DNA of 13,802 bases from Candidatus Dormiibacterota bacterium (GTDB lineage Bacteria > Chloroflexota > Dormibacteria > UBA8260). This document shows, in pieces, positions 1 to 7,145 of the stretch. The notes under the pieces are model-generated. The model had not been told where the DNA came from. It worked only from the letters and a program-made list of their open reading frames with translations, and searched no databases. Every line of letters begins with the position of its first letter. Position 1 is the first letter of the stretch. A program made the position numbers and the translations under genes. The stretch spans positions 1 through 13,802 of the forward strand of contig CATPCA010000252.1 in NCBI GenBank assembly GCA_955652545.1, written 5' to 3'.

Positions 1-56
1 CCGTCGACGTAGCCCCCGCAGCCTGAACGCAGCGGGATCCCGTCCTCACCGAGGAC

Positions 57-96
57 TGCGCACATACCCGGCGACAACGTCGCCTGCCGGTGCGCA
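57..96 (+). promoter_or_regulatory. possible stem-loop in the leader of the cys operon
   Basis: The arms TGCGCA (57-62) and TGCGCA (91-96) can pair. Inside them GGCGAC (70-75) pairs fully with GTCGCC (79-84) around a three-base AAC loop. The structure ends about 35 bases before the Shine-Dalgarno of the leader ORF. No T-tract follows, so it does not look like a simple terminator, and I do not recognise a SAM-riboswitch core in it. In GC-rich DNA such stems also arise by chance. No promoter for the operon could be picked out with confidence in bases 1-140; it may lie upstream of the window. Confidence 0.25.
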
Positions 97-143
97 TCCC
101 AGTGCCGGTCGAATAACGAGAACGAGGACAGAGAGGAAAGTTT

Positions 144-179
144 GTGATGGCTGTGATGTCGCGGGCTGCAGCGAGATGA
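144..179 (+). CDS. short leader ORF overlapping cysH (upstream ORF)
   Basis: A tiny ORF starts at GTG 144 or ATG 147 (peptide MAVMSRAAAR from the ATG) and ends with TGA 177-179, which overlaps the cysH start in an ATGA. It has the best Shine-Dalgarno in this leader, AGAGGA at 132-137, 6 to 9 bases before the two starts. cysH itself has only a weak GAG just before its ATG. This suggests that ribosomes finishing the leader ORF re-initiate on cysH. Leader peptides translationally coupled to sulfur genes are known in actinobacteria, but those that sense cysteine carry Cys codons and this one has none. Whether it is regulatory or only a coupling device is inference. Confidence 0.4.
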   Translation: MMAVMSRAAAR

Positions 180-937
180 CGCTGCCGGCCACCGTGTTCT
201 CCGCACAGGAATTGGTCCTGGCTCGCGCGCTTCTGACCGACGCCAACGCAGGGGAGGTCATCGCCTGGGCGCTGGCGCGATTCTCTGCCGAGCGCCGCGT
301 CGTGGTCACCGGGCTGCAGTCCGAGGGAGTCGTGGTTGCCGACATGGCGACGGCCCTCGACCCGTCGGTGCGCGTGCTGACCATCGACACCGGTCGTCTT
401 CCGCAGGCGACGCACGAGTACCTGGACACGCTACGCGACCACTGGGGTCGCGGCATCGAGGTCATCCACCCCGACAGCGCCGAGCTCGAGACCTTCACCG
501 GCGACCACGGCTCCAATCCCTTCTACGCATCCGCGCAGCTGCGCCTGGATTGCTGCCATGTTCGCAAGGTCGCCCCGCTGGACCGTGTGCTGGTGGGCGT
601 CGACTGCTGGCTGACGGGGGTGCGGCGCGGTCAGTCGGCGGGCCGCGCCACTGCCGAGACGGTCGAGATCGACGCCCGGCATCGCGGCATCGTCAAGGTC
701 AACCCGCTGGCGACCTGGACCGACGAGACCGTGCGCGCCTACCTGCGCGAGCATGGGGTGCCCGTGCATCCCCTCTACGCGCAGGGGTACACCAGCATCG
801 GCTGCGCGCCGTGCACCCGGCCGGTCACCGCCGGCGAGGACGCGCGGGCTGGGCGCTGGTGGTGGGAGAGCGGGGTCGACAAGGAGTGCGGCATCCACGC
901 CACTCCCGAGCTCGCAACCGCGGGGGCGCCGTCATGA
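176..937 (+). CDS. cysH: assimilatory adenylyl-sulfate (APS) reductase, 4Fe-4S type
   Basis: The 253-residue protein reduces APS to sulfite and AMP with thioredoxin-type electrons in the cytoplasm. Family marks are DTGRLPQAT (71-79, nucleotide-binding region), LTGVRRGQSAGRA (146-158), GRWWWE (226-231) and the C-terminal ECGIH (237-241), whose Cys is the catalytic thiol. The paired cysteines C126-C127 and C210-x2-C213 are the 4Fe-4S ligands. They separate APS reductases of plants, Pseudomonas and actinobacteria from the cluster-free PAPS reductase of enteric bacteria, so APS is the likely substrate. The ATG at 176 is chosen because it forms an ATGA overlap with the leader ORF. The frame is open further upstream but contains no ATG, GTG or TTG there. 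Its stop overlaps the cysC start (ATGA, 934-937), so the two are probably coupled. It is the first large gene of the operon. Confidence 0.93.
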   Translation: MTLPATVFSAQELVLARALLTDANAGEVIAWALARFSAERRVVVTGLQSEGVVVADMATALDPSVRVLTIDTGRLPQATHEYLDTLRDHWGRGIEVIHPDSAELETFTGDHGSNPFYASAQLRLDCCHVRKVAPLDRVLVGVDCWLTGVRRGQSAGRATAETVEIDARHRGIVKVNPLATWTDETVRAYLREHGVPVHPLYAQGYTSIGCAPCTRPVTAGEDARAGRWWWESGVDKECGIHATPELATAGAPS

Positions 938-1503
938 ACGAGCAGGGATTGACGATCTGGTTCACCGGGCTCTCCGGGGCCGGCAAGTCGACGCTGGCCG
1001 AGGCGGTCGCCGCCCAATTCCGTGAGCAGGACAGACAGGTGGAGATCCTCGACGGCGACGAGGTGCGCAAGAGCCTGAGCGCGGGTCTTGGTTTCAGCAA
1101 GGACGATCGCGACACCAACATCCGCCGCCTGGGTTTCGTCGCCGACCTGCTGACCCGCAACGGCGTCGTCGTGCTCGTCGCCGCGATCTCTCCCTACCGT
1201 GCGGTTCGCGACGAGGTCCGCGCCCGCGTGGGCCGATTCGTCGAGGTGTATGTGCAGTGCCCGCTCGACGAGCTGGTGCGTCGTGACGTCAAGGGCCTGT
1301 ACGCGCGCGCGCTCGCCGGTGAGATCAGCAACTTCACAGGTGTGTCCGACCCGTACGAGGAGCCCGAGAACCCGGACGTGCGTGTACAGACAGGAACGCA
1401 GAGCGTCGACGAGGCCGTCGTCGCGGTCCTGCGCGCTGTCAATGAGGCGCTCGCAGAGGACTTCGCGGCCGAGCCGGCGCTCGCGGCACAGGAGCGCTCC
1501 TGA
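934..1503 (+). CDS. cysC: adenylyl-sulfate kinase (APS kinase)
   Basis: The 189-residue protein phosphorylates APS at the 3' position with ATP, giving PAPS. It has a Walker A loop GLSGAGKS (12-19), DGDEVR (40-45), the APS-binding stretch GFSKDDRDTNIRRLGF (53-68), SPYRAVRDEVR (86-96) and GLYARALAGEISNFTG (121-136). Length and motif order match stand-alone CysC, not a CysNC fusion. The ATG at 934 overlaps the cysH stop in ATGA; the reading frame runs further upstream, but that part is antisense-like or shadow sequence within cysH. Because the neighbouring reductase uses APS directly, this kinase is not needed for sulfite formation. It probably supplies PAPS for sulfation or competes for APS. 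No sulfotransferase is visible in the window. Confidence 0.93.
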   Translation: MNEQGLTIWFTGLSGAGKSTLAEAVAAQFREQDRQVEILDGDEVRKSLSAGLGFSKDDRDTNIRRLGFVADLLTRNGVVVLVAAISPYRAVRDEVRARVGRFVEVYVQCPLDELVRRDVKGLYARALAGEISNFTGVSDPYEEPENPDVRVQTGTQSVDEAVVAVLRAVNEALAEDFAAEPALAAQERS

Positions 1504-3257
1504 TGTGTGCCTCGTGCGGGTGCTCGACGCCGGAGGCCGAGCTGTCCAAGGTTGAGCTGATCAAGGCGTCGAGCAACCTGCTGCGCGGCGACATCGCCGG
1601 CGAGCTGGCATCCGCCGAGCCGCAGTTCAGCGAGTCGTCGATGCAGCTGCTCAAGTTCCACGGCATCTATCAGCAGGAGGATCGAGACCGGCGCAAGGAG
1701 GCACGCCGGCTCGGGCTCGCCAAGCATCACCAGATGATGGTCCGCACCCGCATCCCCGGCGGCATCGTGTCGCCCGACGCGTACCTCGCCCACGATCGCA
1801 TCGCGGCTGAGTGGGGCAACGCCACCATGCGCGTCACCACCCGCCAGGACTTTCAGCTGCACGGCATTCTCAAGGGAGACGTGCGCGCCGCCATCAGGGA
1901 GATCAACCAGGCTCTGCTGACCACGCTGGGCGGATGCGGCGATGTCGAGCGCAACATCATGTGCTGCCCCGCCCCGGTGGTGGACGGATTCCGCGCTGAG
2001 GTGGCGCACTGGCTTGCCGCACTGGTCGCCGAGCTCACGCCATCGACTCGCGCATACCACGAGATCTGGCTGGACGGCGAGCTGGCCGTCGAGTCCGTCG
2101 ACACGGAGGCAGAGCCGCTCTACGGGCCGCGCTACCTGCCGAGGAAGTTCAAGACGGCGATCGCGCTGTCCGGTGACAACTGCGTCGACGTGCACGCCAA
2201 CGACCTCGGCCTGGTGGCGCTGCGTGGGGAAGCTGGAAGCCTGTCCGGGTTCACCGCGCTGGTCGGCGGCGGCCTCGGACGGACGCGCAACAAACCGGAC
2301 ACCTTCGCTGCGGTGGCGCAGCCGCTGGCCACCGTGCCGCCCCACCAGGTGGTGGCCCTGAGTCGCGCGGTCATCGAAGTGCAACGCGACCACGGCAACC
2401 GCGCTGAGCGCCGCCACGCGCGTCTCAAGTACCTCATCGCCGAACGCGGACTGCCATGGTTCGGTGACCAGGTGCGCAGCCGCGTCGGCTTCGCGCTCGG
2501 CACGCCGTCGCCGCTCACGTTCCCGCGCGTCGAGGATCACCTCGGCTGGCATGAGCAGGGCGACGGCAGGCTCTACCTGGGCATCTTCGTCGAGAACGGC
2601 CGCATCGCCGACACCGCCGGTCTGCGGCTGCGCTCCGCGCTGCGCGAGGTGGTCGAGACGATCCGTCCACAGGTGCGGCTCACCGCCCAGCAGAACGTCA
2701 TCCTTGCGGACGTCTCGCGCGAGCACCGCTCCACCGTCGACGCCATCCTCGACCGCCACGGTGTCGAGCGACCGGCGGCCGTGCACCCGGTGCGCCGTCT
2801 CTCGATGGCGTGCCCGGCCATCCCCACGTGCGGGCTCGCGGTGGCCGAGAGCGAGCGCGTGCTGCCGTCTTTGATCCGCGACATCGAGACCCTGGTCGAC
2901 GAGGTCGGGCTGTCCGACTCGCCGATCTCGGTGCGGATGACCGGGTGTCCCAACGGGTGTGCGCGTCCCTACCTCGGCGATGTCGGCCTCGTCGGCACAA
3001 CCCTGGGGAAGTACGACGTGTTCCTCGGTGGCGACCCGGGAGGGACGCGACTCAACCAGCTGTACGCGTTCGCCGTGCCGCTCGAATCCATCTGCGGGCT
3101 GTTGCGTCCACTGCTGCGCAGCTTTGCCGCGGAGCGCGAGGGGGCCGAGGCGTTCGGGGAGTGGTGCCACCGCACCGGCATCGAAGCGCTGCATCGCCGT
3201 TTCGCCGGGCCGGACATGGTGATGCGCGAGGTCGCTGTCGCAGCCGGGCGCGCATGA
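1503..3257 (+). CDS. ferredoxin-type assimilatory sulfite (nitrite/sulfite) reductase, siroheme 4Fe-4S protein
   Basis: The 584-residue protein reduces sulfite to sulfide by six electrons using siroheme coupled to a 4Fe-4S cluster. Two half-repeats are seen: ferredoxin-like segments near 76-125 and 318-400, and siroheme/4Fe-4S segments near 140-310 and 425-535. Cluster ligands are C437 and C443 (CPAIPTC), then C482 and C486 (CPNGC). RVTTRQDFQLHG (110-121) and GDVERNIMC (146-154) match the substrate and siroheme contacts of the family. The family also contains nitrite reductases; placement between cysC and a siroheme synthase argues for sulfite. The ATG at 1503 shares its A with the cysC stop (TGATG). 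An unusual Cys-rich tail, MCASCGC, precedes the region where homologues normally begin (about residue 15). The stop overlaps the next gene in ATGA. Confidence 0.92.
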   Translation: MCASCGCSTPEAELSKVELIKASSNLLRGDIAGELASAEPQFSESSMQLLKFHGIYQQEDRDRRKEARRLGLAKHHQMMVRTRIPGGIVSPDAYLAHDRIAAEWGNATMRVTTRQDFQLHGILKGDVRAAIREINQALLTTLGGCGDVERNIMCCPAPVVDGFRAEVAHWLAALVAELTPSTRAYHEIWLDGELAVESVDTEAEPLYGPRYLPRKFKTAIALSGDNCVDVHANDLGLVALRGEAGSLSGFTALVGGGLGRTRNKPDTFAAVAQPLATVPPHQVVALSRAVIEVQRDHGNRAERRHARLKYLIAERGLPWFGDQVRSRVGFALGTPSPLTFPRVEDHLGWHEQGDGRLYLGIFVENGRIADTAGLRLRSALREVVETIRPQVRLTAQQNVILADVSREHRSTVDAILDRHGVERPAAVHPVRRLSMACPAIPTCGLAVAESERVLPSLIRDIETLVDEVGLSDSPISVRMTGCPNGCARPYLGDVGLVGTTLGKYDVFLGGDPGGTRLNQLYAFAVPLESICGLLRPLLRSFAAEREGAEAFGEWCHRTGIEALHRRFAGPDMVMREVAVAAGRA

Positions 3258-4693
3258 TCCACGCGCAGCGGCCGCTCGCCTACATGGTGGCGCTCGACCT
3301 CGCCGGAAGGCGGTGCGTCGTGCTCGGTGGTGGTGAGATGGCGGCCCACCGCGTGGCCGGCCTGCTCGACGCCGGCGCGCTCGTCGCCGTGGTCGCGCCG
3401 GCGCTGCAACCCACGCTGGCGACGCTGGCCGTCGGCGGGAGCATCGAGTGGACAGCTCGCGCGTACCAGCCCGGCGACCTGCGCGGCGCATTCCTGGCGC
3501 TCAACACGATCGACGACGCGGCCACCGAACGATTCGTGCGCATCGAGGCGACGGCGGAGGGCGTGCTGCTCAACACCCACGACCGCCCCGCGTCGTGCGA
3601 CTTCGCGTCGCCGGCATTGGTGCGGCGCGGACGGCTGCAGGTCGCGGTGTCGACGTCGGGCGACAGTCCATACGTGGCCGCGGCGATGCGTGAACGTTTG
3701 GAGAAGCTCATCGGCGAGGAGTGGGGCTCATTGCTGTCGCTGGTCGCCGGTGTGCGCCGGCGGCTGCGTCGCGCGAAGGTGCCGGCGACCGAGCAGCAGC
3801 GCGTCTATCGCCAGCTGCTCCGTCCCCAGGTTCGCGCGTCGTTGCGCCGCAGGGGTGGTCGCGCGGCGGCGGGCTCACTGCTCGGCGCCGGCGCGTGGGA
3901 CGTCGCCGCGCCGGCCGGCGTCGTGCACCTGGTCGGTGCAGGCCCGGGGGACCCGGGTCTGCTCACCCTTGCCGCGCGTGAGCTGCTGATCGATGCCGAC
4001 GTCGTCTTCCACGATGCCCTCGTCTCACCTGGCATCCTCGAGGAGTGCGGCGCGCGGACGCGGCTGGTCGACGTCGGCAAGCGGGGCGGCGGCCTGCGCA
4101 CCTCCCAGGACGACATCACCGCGCAGCTCATCGAGGCTGCGCGCGCGGGCTTGGAGGTGGTGCGGCTCAAGGGCGGTGACCCGTTCGTGTTCGGCAGGGG
4201 TGGTGAGGAGTTGGATGCGTTGCGCTCCGCCGGGATCGCCACCCACGTGGTGCCCGGCGTGACCTCCGCGCTGGCCGCGCCGGCGGCGGCGGGCATCCCG
4301 GTCACGTTTCGCGGCGTCTCCGGCTCGGTGGCGATCGTCACCGGCCGCGACAGCGACGGACAGCTCCCGCGCGACCTCGAGGCCGTCGCAGCAGCTGTCG
4401 ACACGCTGGTGGTGCTGATGCCACTGGCGGTGCTGCCCCGAGTGGCCCAGCGACTCACCCCCGTGCTGGGGCCGGACTGGCCGGCCGCAATCATCGCCGG
4501 CGCCACGACCCACGCCCAGACGACGGTCCGTGCCCCGTTGCGCGACATCGCCGCAGCGGTGGCCACGGCGCGCATCGCCGCCCCGGCGACGCTGGTGCTC
4601 GGGCGCGTCGTCGATTGCGTCAGGGAGGAGAACCTCGCAGCGGCGCCCGACCACGATGCGATTGGGCACCATCTGGTCGGTGAGCCTCGCTGA
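3254..4693 (+). CDS. cysG: siroheme synthase: precorrin-2 dehydrogenase/ferrochelatase fused to uroporphyrinogen-III C-methyltransferase
   Basis: The 479-residue protein makes siroheme, the cofactor of the preceding sulfite reductase. Residues 1-215 are a Met8/CysG N-terminal domain, with the NAD-binding loop GGGEMAAHR (25-33), a TIDD stretch (85-88) at the place of the catalytic Asp of CysG, and STSGDSP (133-139). Residues 222-456 are SUMT, with VGAGPGDPGLLT (227-238), RLKGGDPFVFGRGGEE (304-319) and VVPGVTSALAAPAAAGIPVTFRG (starting at 332). The order matches enterobacterial CysG. The ATG at 3254 overlaps the sulfite reductase stop in ATGA; the frame stays open upstream only as a shadow of that gene. 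Nothing appears broken. I use the name cysG for the fusion architecture; orthology to the enteric gene is not shown. Confidence 0.92.
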   Translation: MIHAQRPLAYMVALDLAGRRCVVLGGGEMAAHRVAGLLDAGALVAVVAPALQPTLATLAVGGSIEWTARAYQPGDLRGAFLALNTIDDAATERFVRIEATAEGVLLNTHDRPASCDFASPALVRRGRLQVAVSTSGDSPYVAAAMRERLEKLIGEEWGSLLSLVAGVRRRLRRAKVPATEQQRVYRQLLRPQVRASLRRRGGRAAAGSLLGAGAWDVAAPAGVVHLVGAGPGDPGLLTLAARELLIDADVVFHDALVSPGILEECGARTRLVDVGKRGGGLRTSQDDITAQLIEAARAGLEVVRLKGGDPFVFGRGGEELDALRSAGIATHVVPGVTSALAAPAAAGIPVTFRGVSGSVAIVTGRDSDGQLPRDLEAVAAAVDTLVVLMPLAVLPRVAQRLTPVLGPDWPAAIIAGATTHAQTTVRAPLRDIAAAVATARIAAPATLVLGRVVDCVREENLAAAPDHDAIGHHLVGEPR

Positions 4694-5396
4694 AGGTGCT
4701 GCGCTCGTCGCCGTCGCCGCGGGGGCTACCGCGCAGGCGGTCACGGGCATCGGCTTCTCGCTGGTGTGCGCGCCCCTCCTGACGATAGTTCTCGGTGGCG
4801 GTGACGGCGTCCGCGTTGCCAACGTGCTGGCGATCGCCGTCAACCTGCTGGTGGTCGGGCGCGAACGGCGGGCTGCCGACCTGCGCCAGGTGTTCCTGCT
4901 GCTGGTCCCCGCCACCTTCGCCGCGCTGCTGACCGCGTGGCTGATCCGCAGCGCCGACCCCCACGTGCTTGCGGTCGTGGCGGGAGGCCTGGTGCTGGTC
5001 ACGGTGGCTGTGCTGGCGTCGGGCCGCGAGGCGCAGAGACTCGCCGGTCGCGTCGGGGCAGTTCTCGCCGGGGCCGTCAGCGGCGCGATGAATGTCGCCG
5101 GCGGTGTCGGCGGTCCGGCGGTGGCAGGCTACGCGTTGAACGCGCGCTGGTCGCCGGCGCAGACGCGGGCAACCCTGGGGGCGTATTTCCTCGGCATCAA
5201 CATTGTGTCGGTGGCGTCGCGCGGAGTGCCGCCCCTGTCGGCGTGGTTCTTCGTTGGCGGCGCCCTGGCCGTACTGGCGGGGTTCGCAGCGGGGGTGATG
5301 ATGGCGCGGCGGCTGGATGAGAATGCAGTGCGGTCATGGACGCTCGCGCTCGCCGGGCTCGGCGCCGCGGCGGCCATCGTGCAGGGGTTGCGCTGA
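4656..5396 (+). CDS. TauE/SafE family membrane permease, probable sulfur-compound transporter
   Basis: The protein (246 residues from ATG 4656) is an integral membrane permease with about seven or eight hydrophobic segments. It shows the internal duplication typical of TauE/SafE: GATAQAVTGIGFSLVCAPLL (23-42) and GAVSGAMNVAGGVGGPAVAG (139-158). Family members export sulfite or sulfoacetate or are implicated in sulfate or sulfonate uptake. As the last gene of a sulfate-assimilation operon it plausibly moves sulfate, or vents excess sulfite; the direction cannot be read from sequence. The start is uncertain. ATG 4656 overlaps siroheme synthase by 38 bases and lacks a close Shine-Dalgarno, while GTG 4680 (238 residues, 14-base overlap) also fits. 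The first membrane segment is intact with either choice. Confidence 0.82.
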   Translation: MRLGTIWSVSLAEGAALVAVAAGATAQAVTGIGFSLVCAPLLTIVLGGGDGVRVANVLAIAVNLLVVGRERRAADLRQVFLLLVPATFAALLTAWLIRSADPHVLAVVAGGLVLVTVAVLASGREAQRLAGRVGAVLAGAVSGAMNVAGGVGGPAVAGYALNARWSPAQTRATLGAYFLGINIVSVASRGVPPLSAWFFVGGALAVLAGFAAGVMMARRLDENAVRSWTLALAGLGAAAAIVQGLR

Positions 5397-5407
5397 GGAG
5401 CGCCTGC
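5381..5407. terminator. possible bidirectional terminator hairpin between convergent genes
   Basis: GCGCT (5390-5394) pairs with AGCGC (5399-5403) around a GAGG loop, and GCAG (5381-5384) can pair with CTGC (5404-5407) beyond a one-sided bulge. It spans the permease stop and lies in the 14-base gap between two convergent genes, where a shared terminator would be expected. There is no T-tract on either strand, so the call is weak. Confidence 0.25.
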
Positions 5408-5410
5408 ACA

Positions 5411-7072
5411 TCAACTTCGAGGCGTGAGCCGCCGGTTCTCCGCCGTGGCGAGCAGACCGACGGCGGCGATGCCGCAGCACCCGATCGCCCCCAGCACCAG
5501 CCATGGCGCCCACCCCAGCGGCGGATGCCATTGGCTGTCACCGAGGAAGAAGAGGGGACCGGGGAGGCCCACGGCGTAGGCCCGCGCCGCCATCCACAAC
5601 GAGATCGCCTGGCAGGCGGCGGCGGTGACTGCCACTACGGCCACCAGGTGACGCGGGGACACCACCCCGAGGCGATGGTGGTGCCGGCGCAGGACCTCGC
5701 CCGCTGTAAGGATGGTGATCGCCACCAGCGGCAGGAGGTAGCGTCCCAGTGTCCCCGTGCCGGCGAAGCCGAACTCGACGCGCTCCACCGCTCCGCTCAC
5801 CACCGCGAACACCACGTCGAAGGCGACAAGACAGCTGATGACGACTCGCTCTCGTCGTGACGCGACAAGCATCGCCAGCGTGCCCACTCCGAGTGCGACG
5901 ACCGTCCACAGGATGTATGTGAAGCTGCCCGACGAGATGTCGCCCTCGCCCCAGCCGAACGCGCCGATCATCTGCTGGTAGAGCAGCGGCACCGCCCCGG
6001 CGATCTCGGTGATGTAGTTGAGCCCGGCTGACGCGGGATGCAGGACCGTGGGCAGCCCGACAATGAAGTGCCACCACACCTGGTCGGTGATGACGCCGGC
6101 TGCCGTGGCGGTCACTGCGAAGATTGCCCAGCGCCCCCCGGATCTCAGGATCGCGAGCGATTGTCTGATACCCAGCAGTGCAACGATGGCGATCGTCGCA
6201 ACCAGCACCCACACCGGCCCGTCGGCTCGCGAGAAGCCGCAGAGCGCGCCCGCTATCCCTGCAGCCACCCACGCGAAGGTAGACGCGGCCGTCCCGTCGC
6301 GCCGTATCCGCAGGAGCGCAGCGGTGAAGGCGATGCTCGACACGATCTCACCACCGTTGGGATTGACCACTGTGTTCATGTACAGCGCGGTCGGCGTGAC
6401 GCTGATCAGCAGCCCGACCAGGGACATCGCCGGCTCGCGGCGATCCCAGAGCAGCAGACCGGCCAACCCCAGGATGGCAATGGCGACGACCAACTCTCCC
6501 AGCCTCGCCACGCGCAGCCCGTTGACGTCGTTGTTGGCCAGGCGTGCGACAAGACCCGGCACCAAGTAGAAGGTCGGCTCGTAGTCACCGGTATACGTGA
6601 CCACGTTGACCGATCCCGTCGTCGGAGGAATCGGTGAGCACGACGGAGGCGCGCCCCATCGCACGCAGCGCGACGCCCACGTGCAGGTGGCCGATGTCTG
6701 CCAATTTCCCGCGGTGCATGCGAACGTGGCGGCCGGGGCGACACGAGCCGGCACAGCGAAGAGCCTGCTGCTCTGGTTCCAGAAATTCACCGCGTCAGGA
6801 AAGCGCGGATCCTGGTCAGGGAACAGGGCGTGCGGGCCGGTCAACTCACCGCCACCGACGGCGAGAGCATGAATGTAATGGGCCGGCTCATCCGACCCGG
6901 ACGGGGCTGGGTTGACGAGCACCCATGCCACACCGAGCACCAGCAGGGATGCACACCACAACGCGATGACCCGGCGGCCGCTGCTGTTGGCGTCCCGTGT
7001 GAAGAGTTGGCGGCGTGGGGCCGCATCTCCTGCTTCGCGGGAGCTTCGGCGCAGGCGAACCCTGCTCAGCAT
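5411..7072 (-). CDS. DUF2142 family multi-pass membrane protein, probable surface-glycan enzyme
   Basis: From ATG 7072 the protein has 553 residues and roughly ten or more membrane segments, beginning near 34-54. DUF2142 marks are the acidic SDEPAH (60-65) just after the first membrane segment and GRYLLP (443-448) late in the protein. DUF2142 proteins sit in polysaccharide clusters and resemble GT-C glycosyltransferases that use lipid-linked sugars. An acidic residue in the first external loop is the usual GT-C catalytic site, so glycosyl transfer outside the membrane is a fair inference but is not shown. The neighbouring methyltransferase and glycosyltransferases agree with this. The frame extends to 7204, but that would overlap the divergent gene; ATG 7072 also sits 7 bases after a -10 box. 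Four cysteines (C119, C130, C136, C145) crowd one predicted external region. Confidence 0.85.
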   Translation of the reverse strand: MLSRVRLRRSSREAGDAAPRRQLFTRDANSSGRRVIALWCASLLVLGVAWVLVNPAPSGSDEPAHYIHALAVGGGELTGPHALFPDQDPRFPDAVNFWNQSSRLFAVPARVAPAATFACTAGNWQTSATCTWASRCVRWGAPPSCSPIPPTTGSVNVVTYTGDYEPTFYLVPGLVARLANNDVNGLRVARLGELVVAIAILGLAGLLLWDRREPAMSLVGLLISVTPTALYMNTVVNPNGGEIVSSIAFTAALLRIRRDGTAASTFAWVAAGIAGALCGFSRADGPVWVLVATIAIVALLGIRQSLAILRSGGRWAIFAVTATAAGVITDQVWWHFIVGLPTVLHPASAGLNYITEIAGAVPLLYQQMIGAFGWGEGDISSGSFTYILWTVVALGVGTLAMLVASRRERVVISCLVAFDVVFAVVSGAVERVEFGFAGTGTLGRYLLPLVAITILTAGEVLRRHHHRLGVVSPRHLVAVVAVTAAACQAISLWMAARAYAVGLPGPLFFLGDSQWHPPLGWAPWLVLGAIGCCGIAAVGLLATAENRRLTPRS

Positions 7073-7079
7073 CGCCGGA

Positions 7080-7088
7080 AGATTAGCA
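7080..7088 (-). promoter_or_regulatory. -10 promoter element for a leaderless DUF2142 transcript
   Basis: Read on the - strand, TGC-TAATCT (extended -10 TGn plus TAnnnT, 7088 down to 7080) is followed by 7 bases and then ATG 7072. Transcription starting 7 or 8 bases after the -10 would begin at the start codon. No Shine-Dalgarno is present. A -35 is not obvious, as is common when an extended -10 is used. Confidence 0.4.
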
Positions 7089-7110
7089 GAGGCCCGGCGC
7101 GGACGCCCGG

Positions 7111-7139
7111 TTCGGGGCTGATGCGCGGCTCGGTATACT
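7111..7139 (+). promoter_or_regulatory. promoter for a leaderless methyltransferase transcript
   Basis: TATACT (7134-7139) matches the -10 consensus at five of six bases. A weak -35, TTCGGG (7111-7116), lies 17 bases upstream. Six bases follow the -10 before GTG 7146, so the predicted transcription start coincides with the start codon. There is no Shine-Dalgarno, which supports a leaderless mRNA. Confidence 0.5.
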
Positions 7140-7145
7140 CGGCAC

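Noticed and set aside
2..175. Upstream extension of cysH with three Cys codons (CDGCDVAGC just before the ATG)
   Set aside because: The frame is open but contains no ATG, GTG or TTG in this stretch, and normal APS reductase length is reached from ATG 176. The Cys codons are probably not translated unless a start lies outside the window.
1194..3491. Long - strand reading frame (765 codons) opposite cysC, the sulfite reductase and siroheme synthase
   Set aside because: It has no recognisable domain, is Arg/His/Gln-rich as expected for the antisense of GC-rich genes, and lies opposite three well-supported genes.
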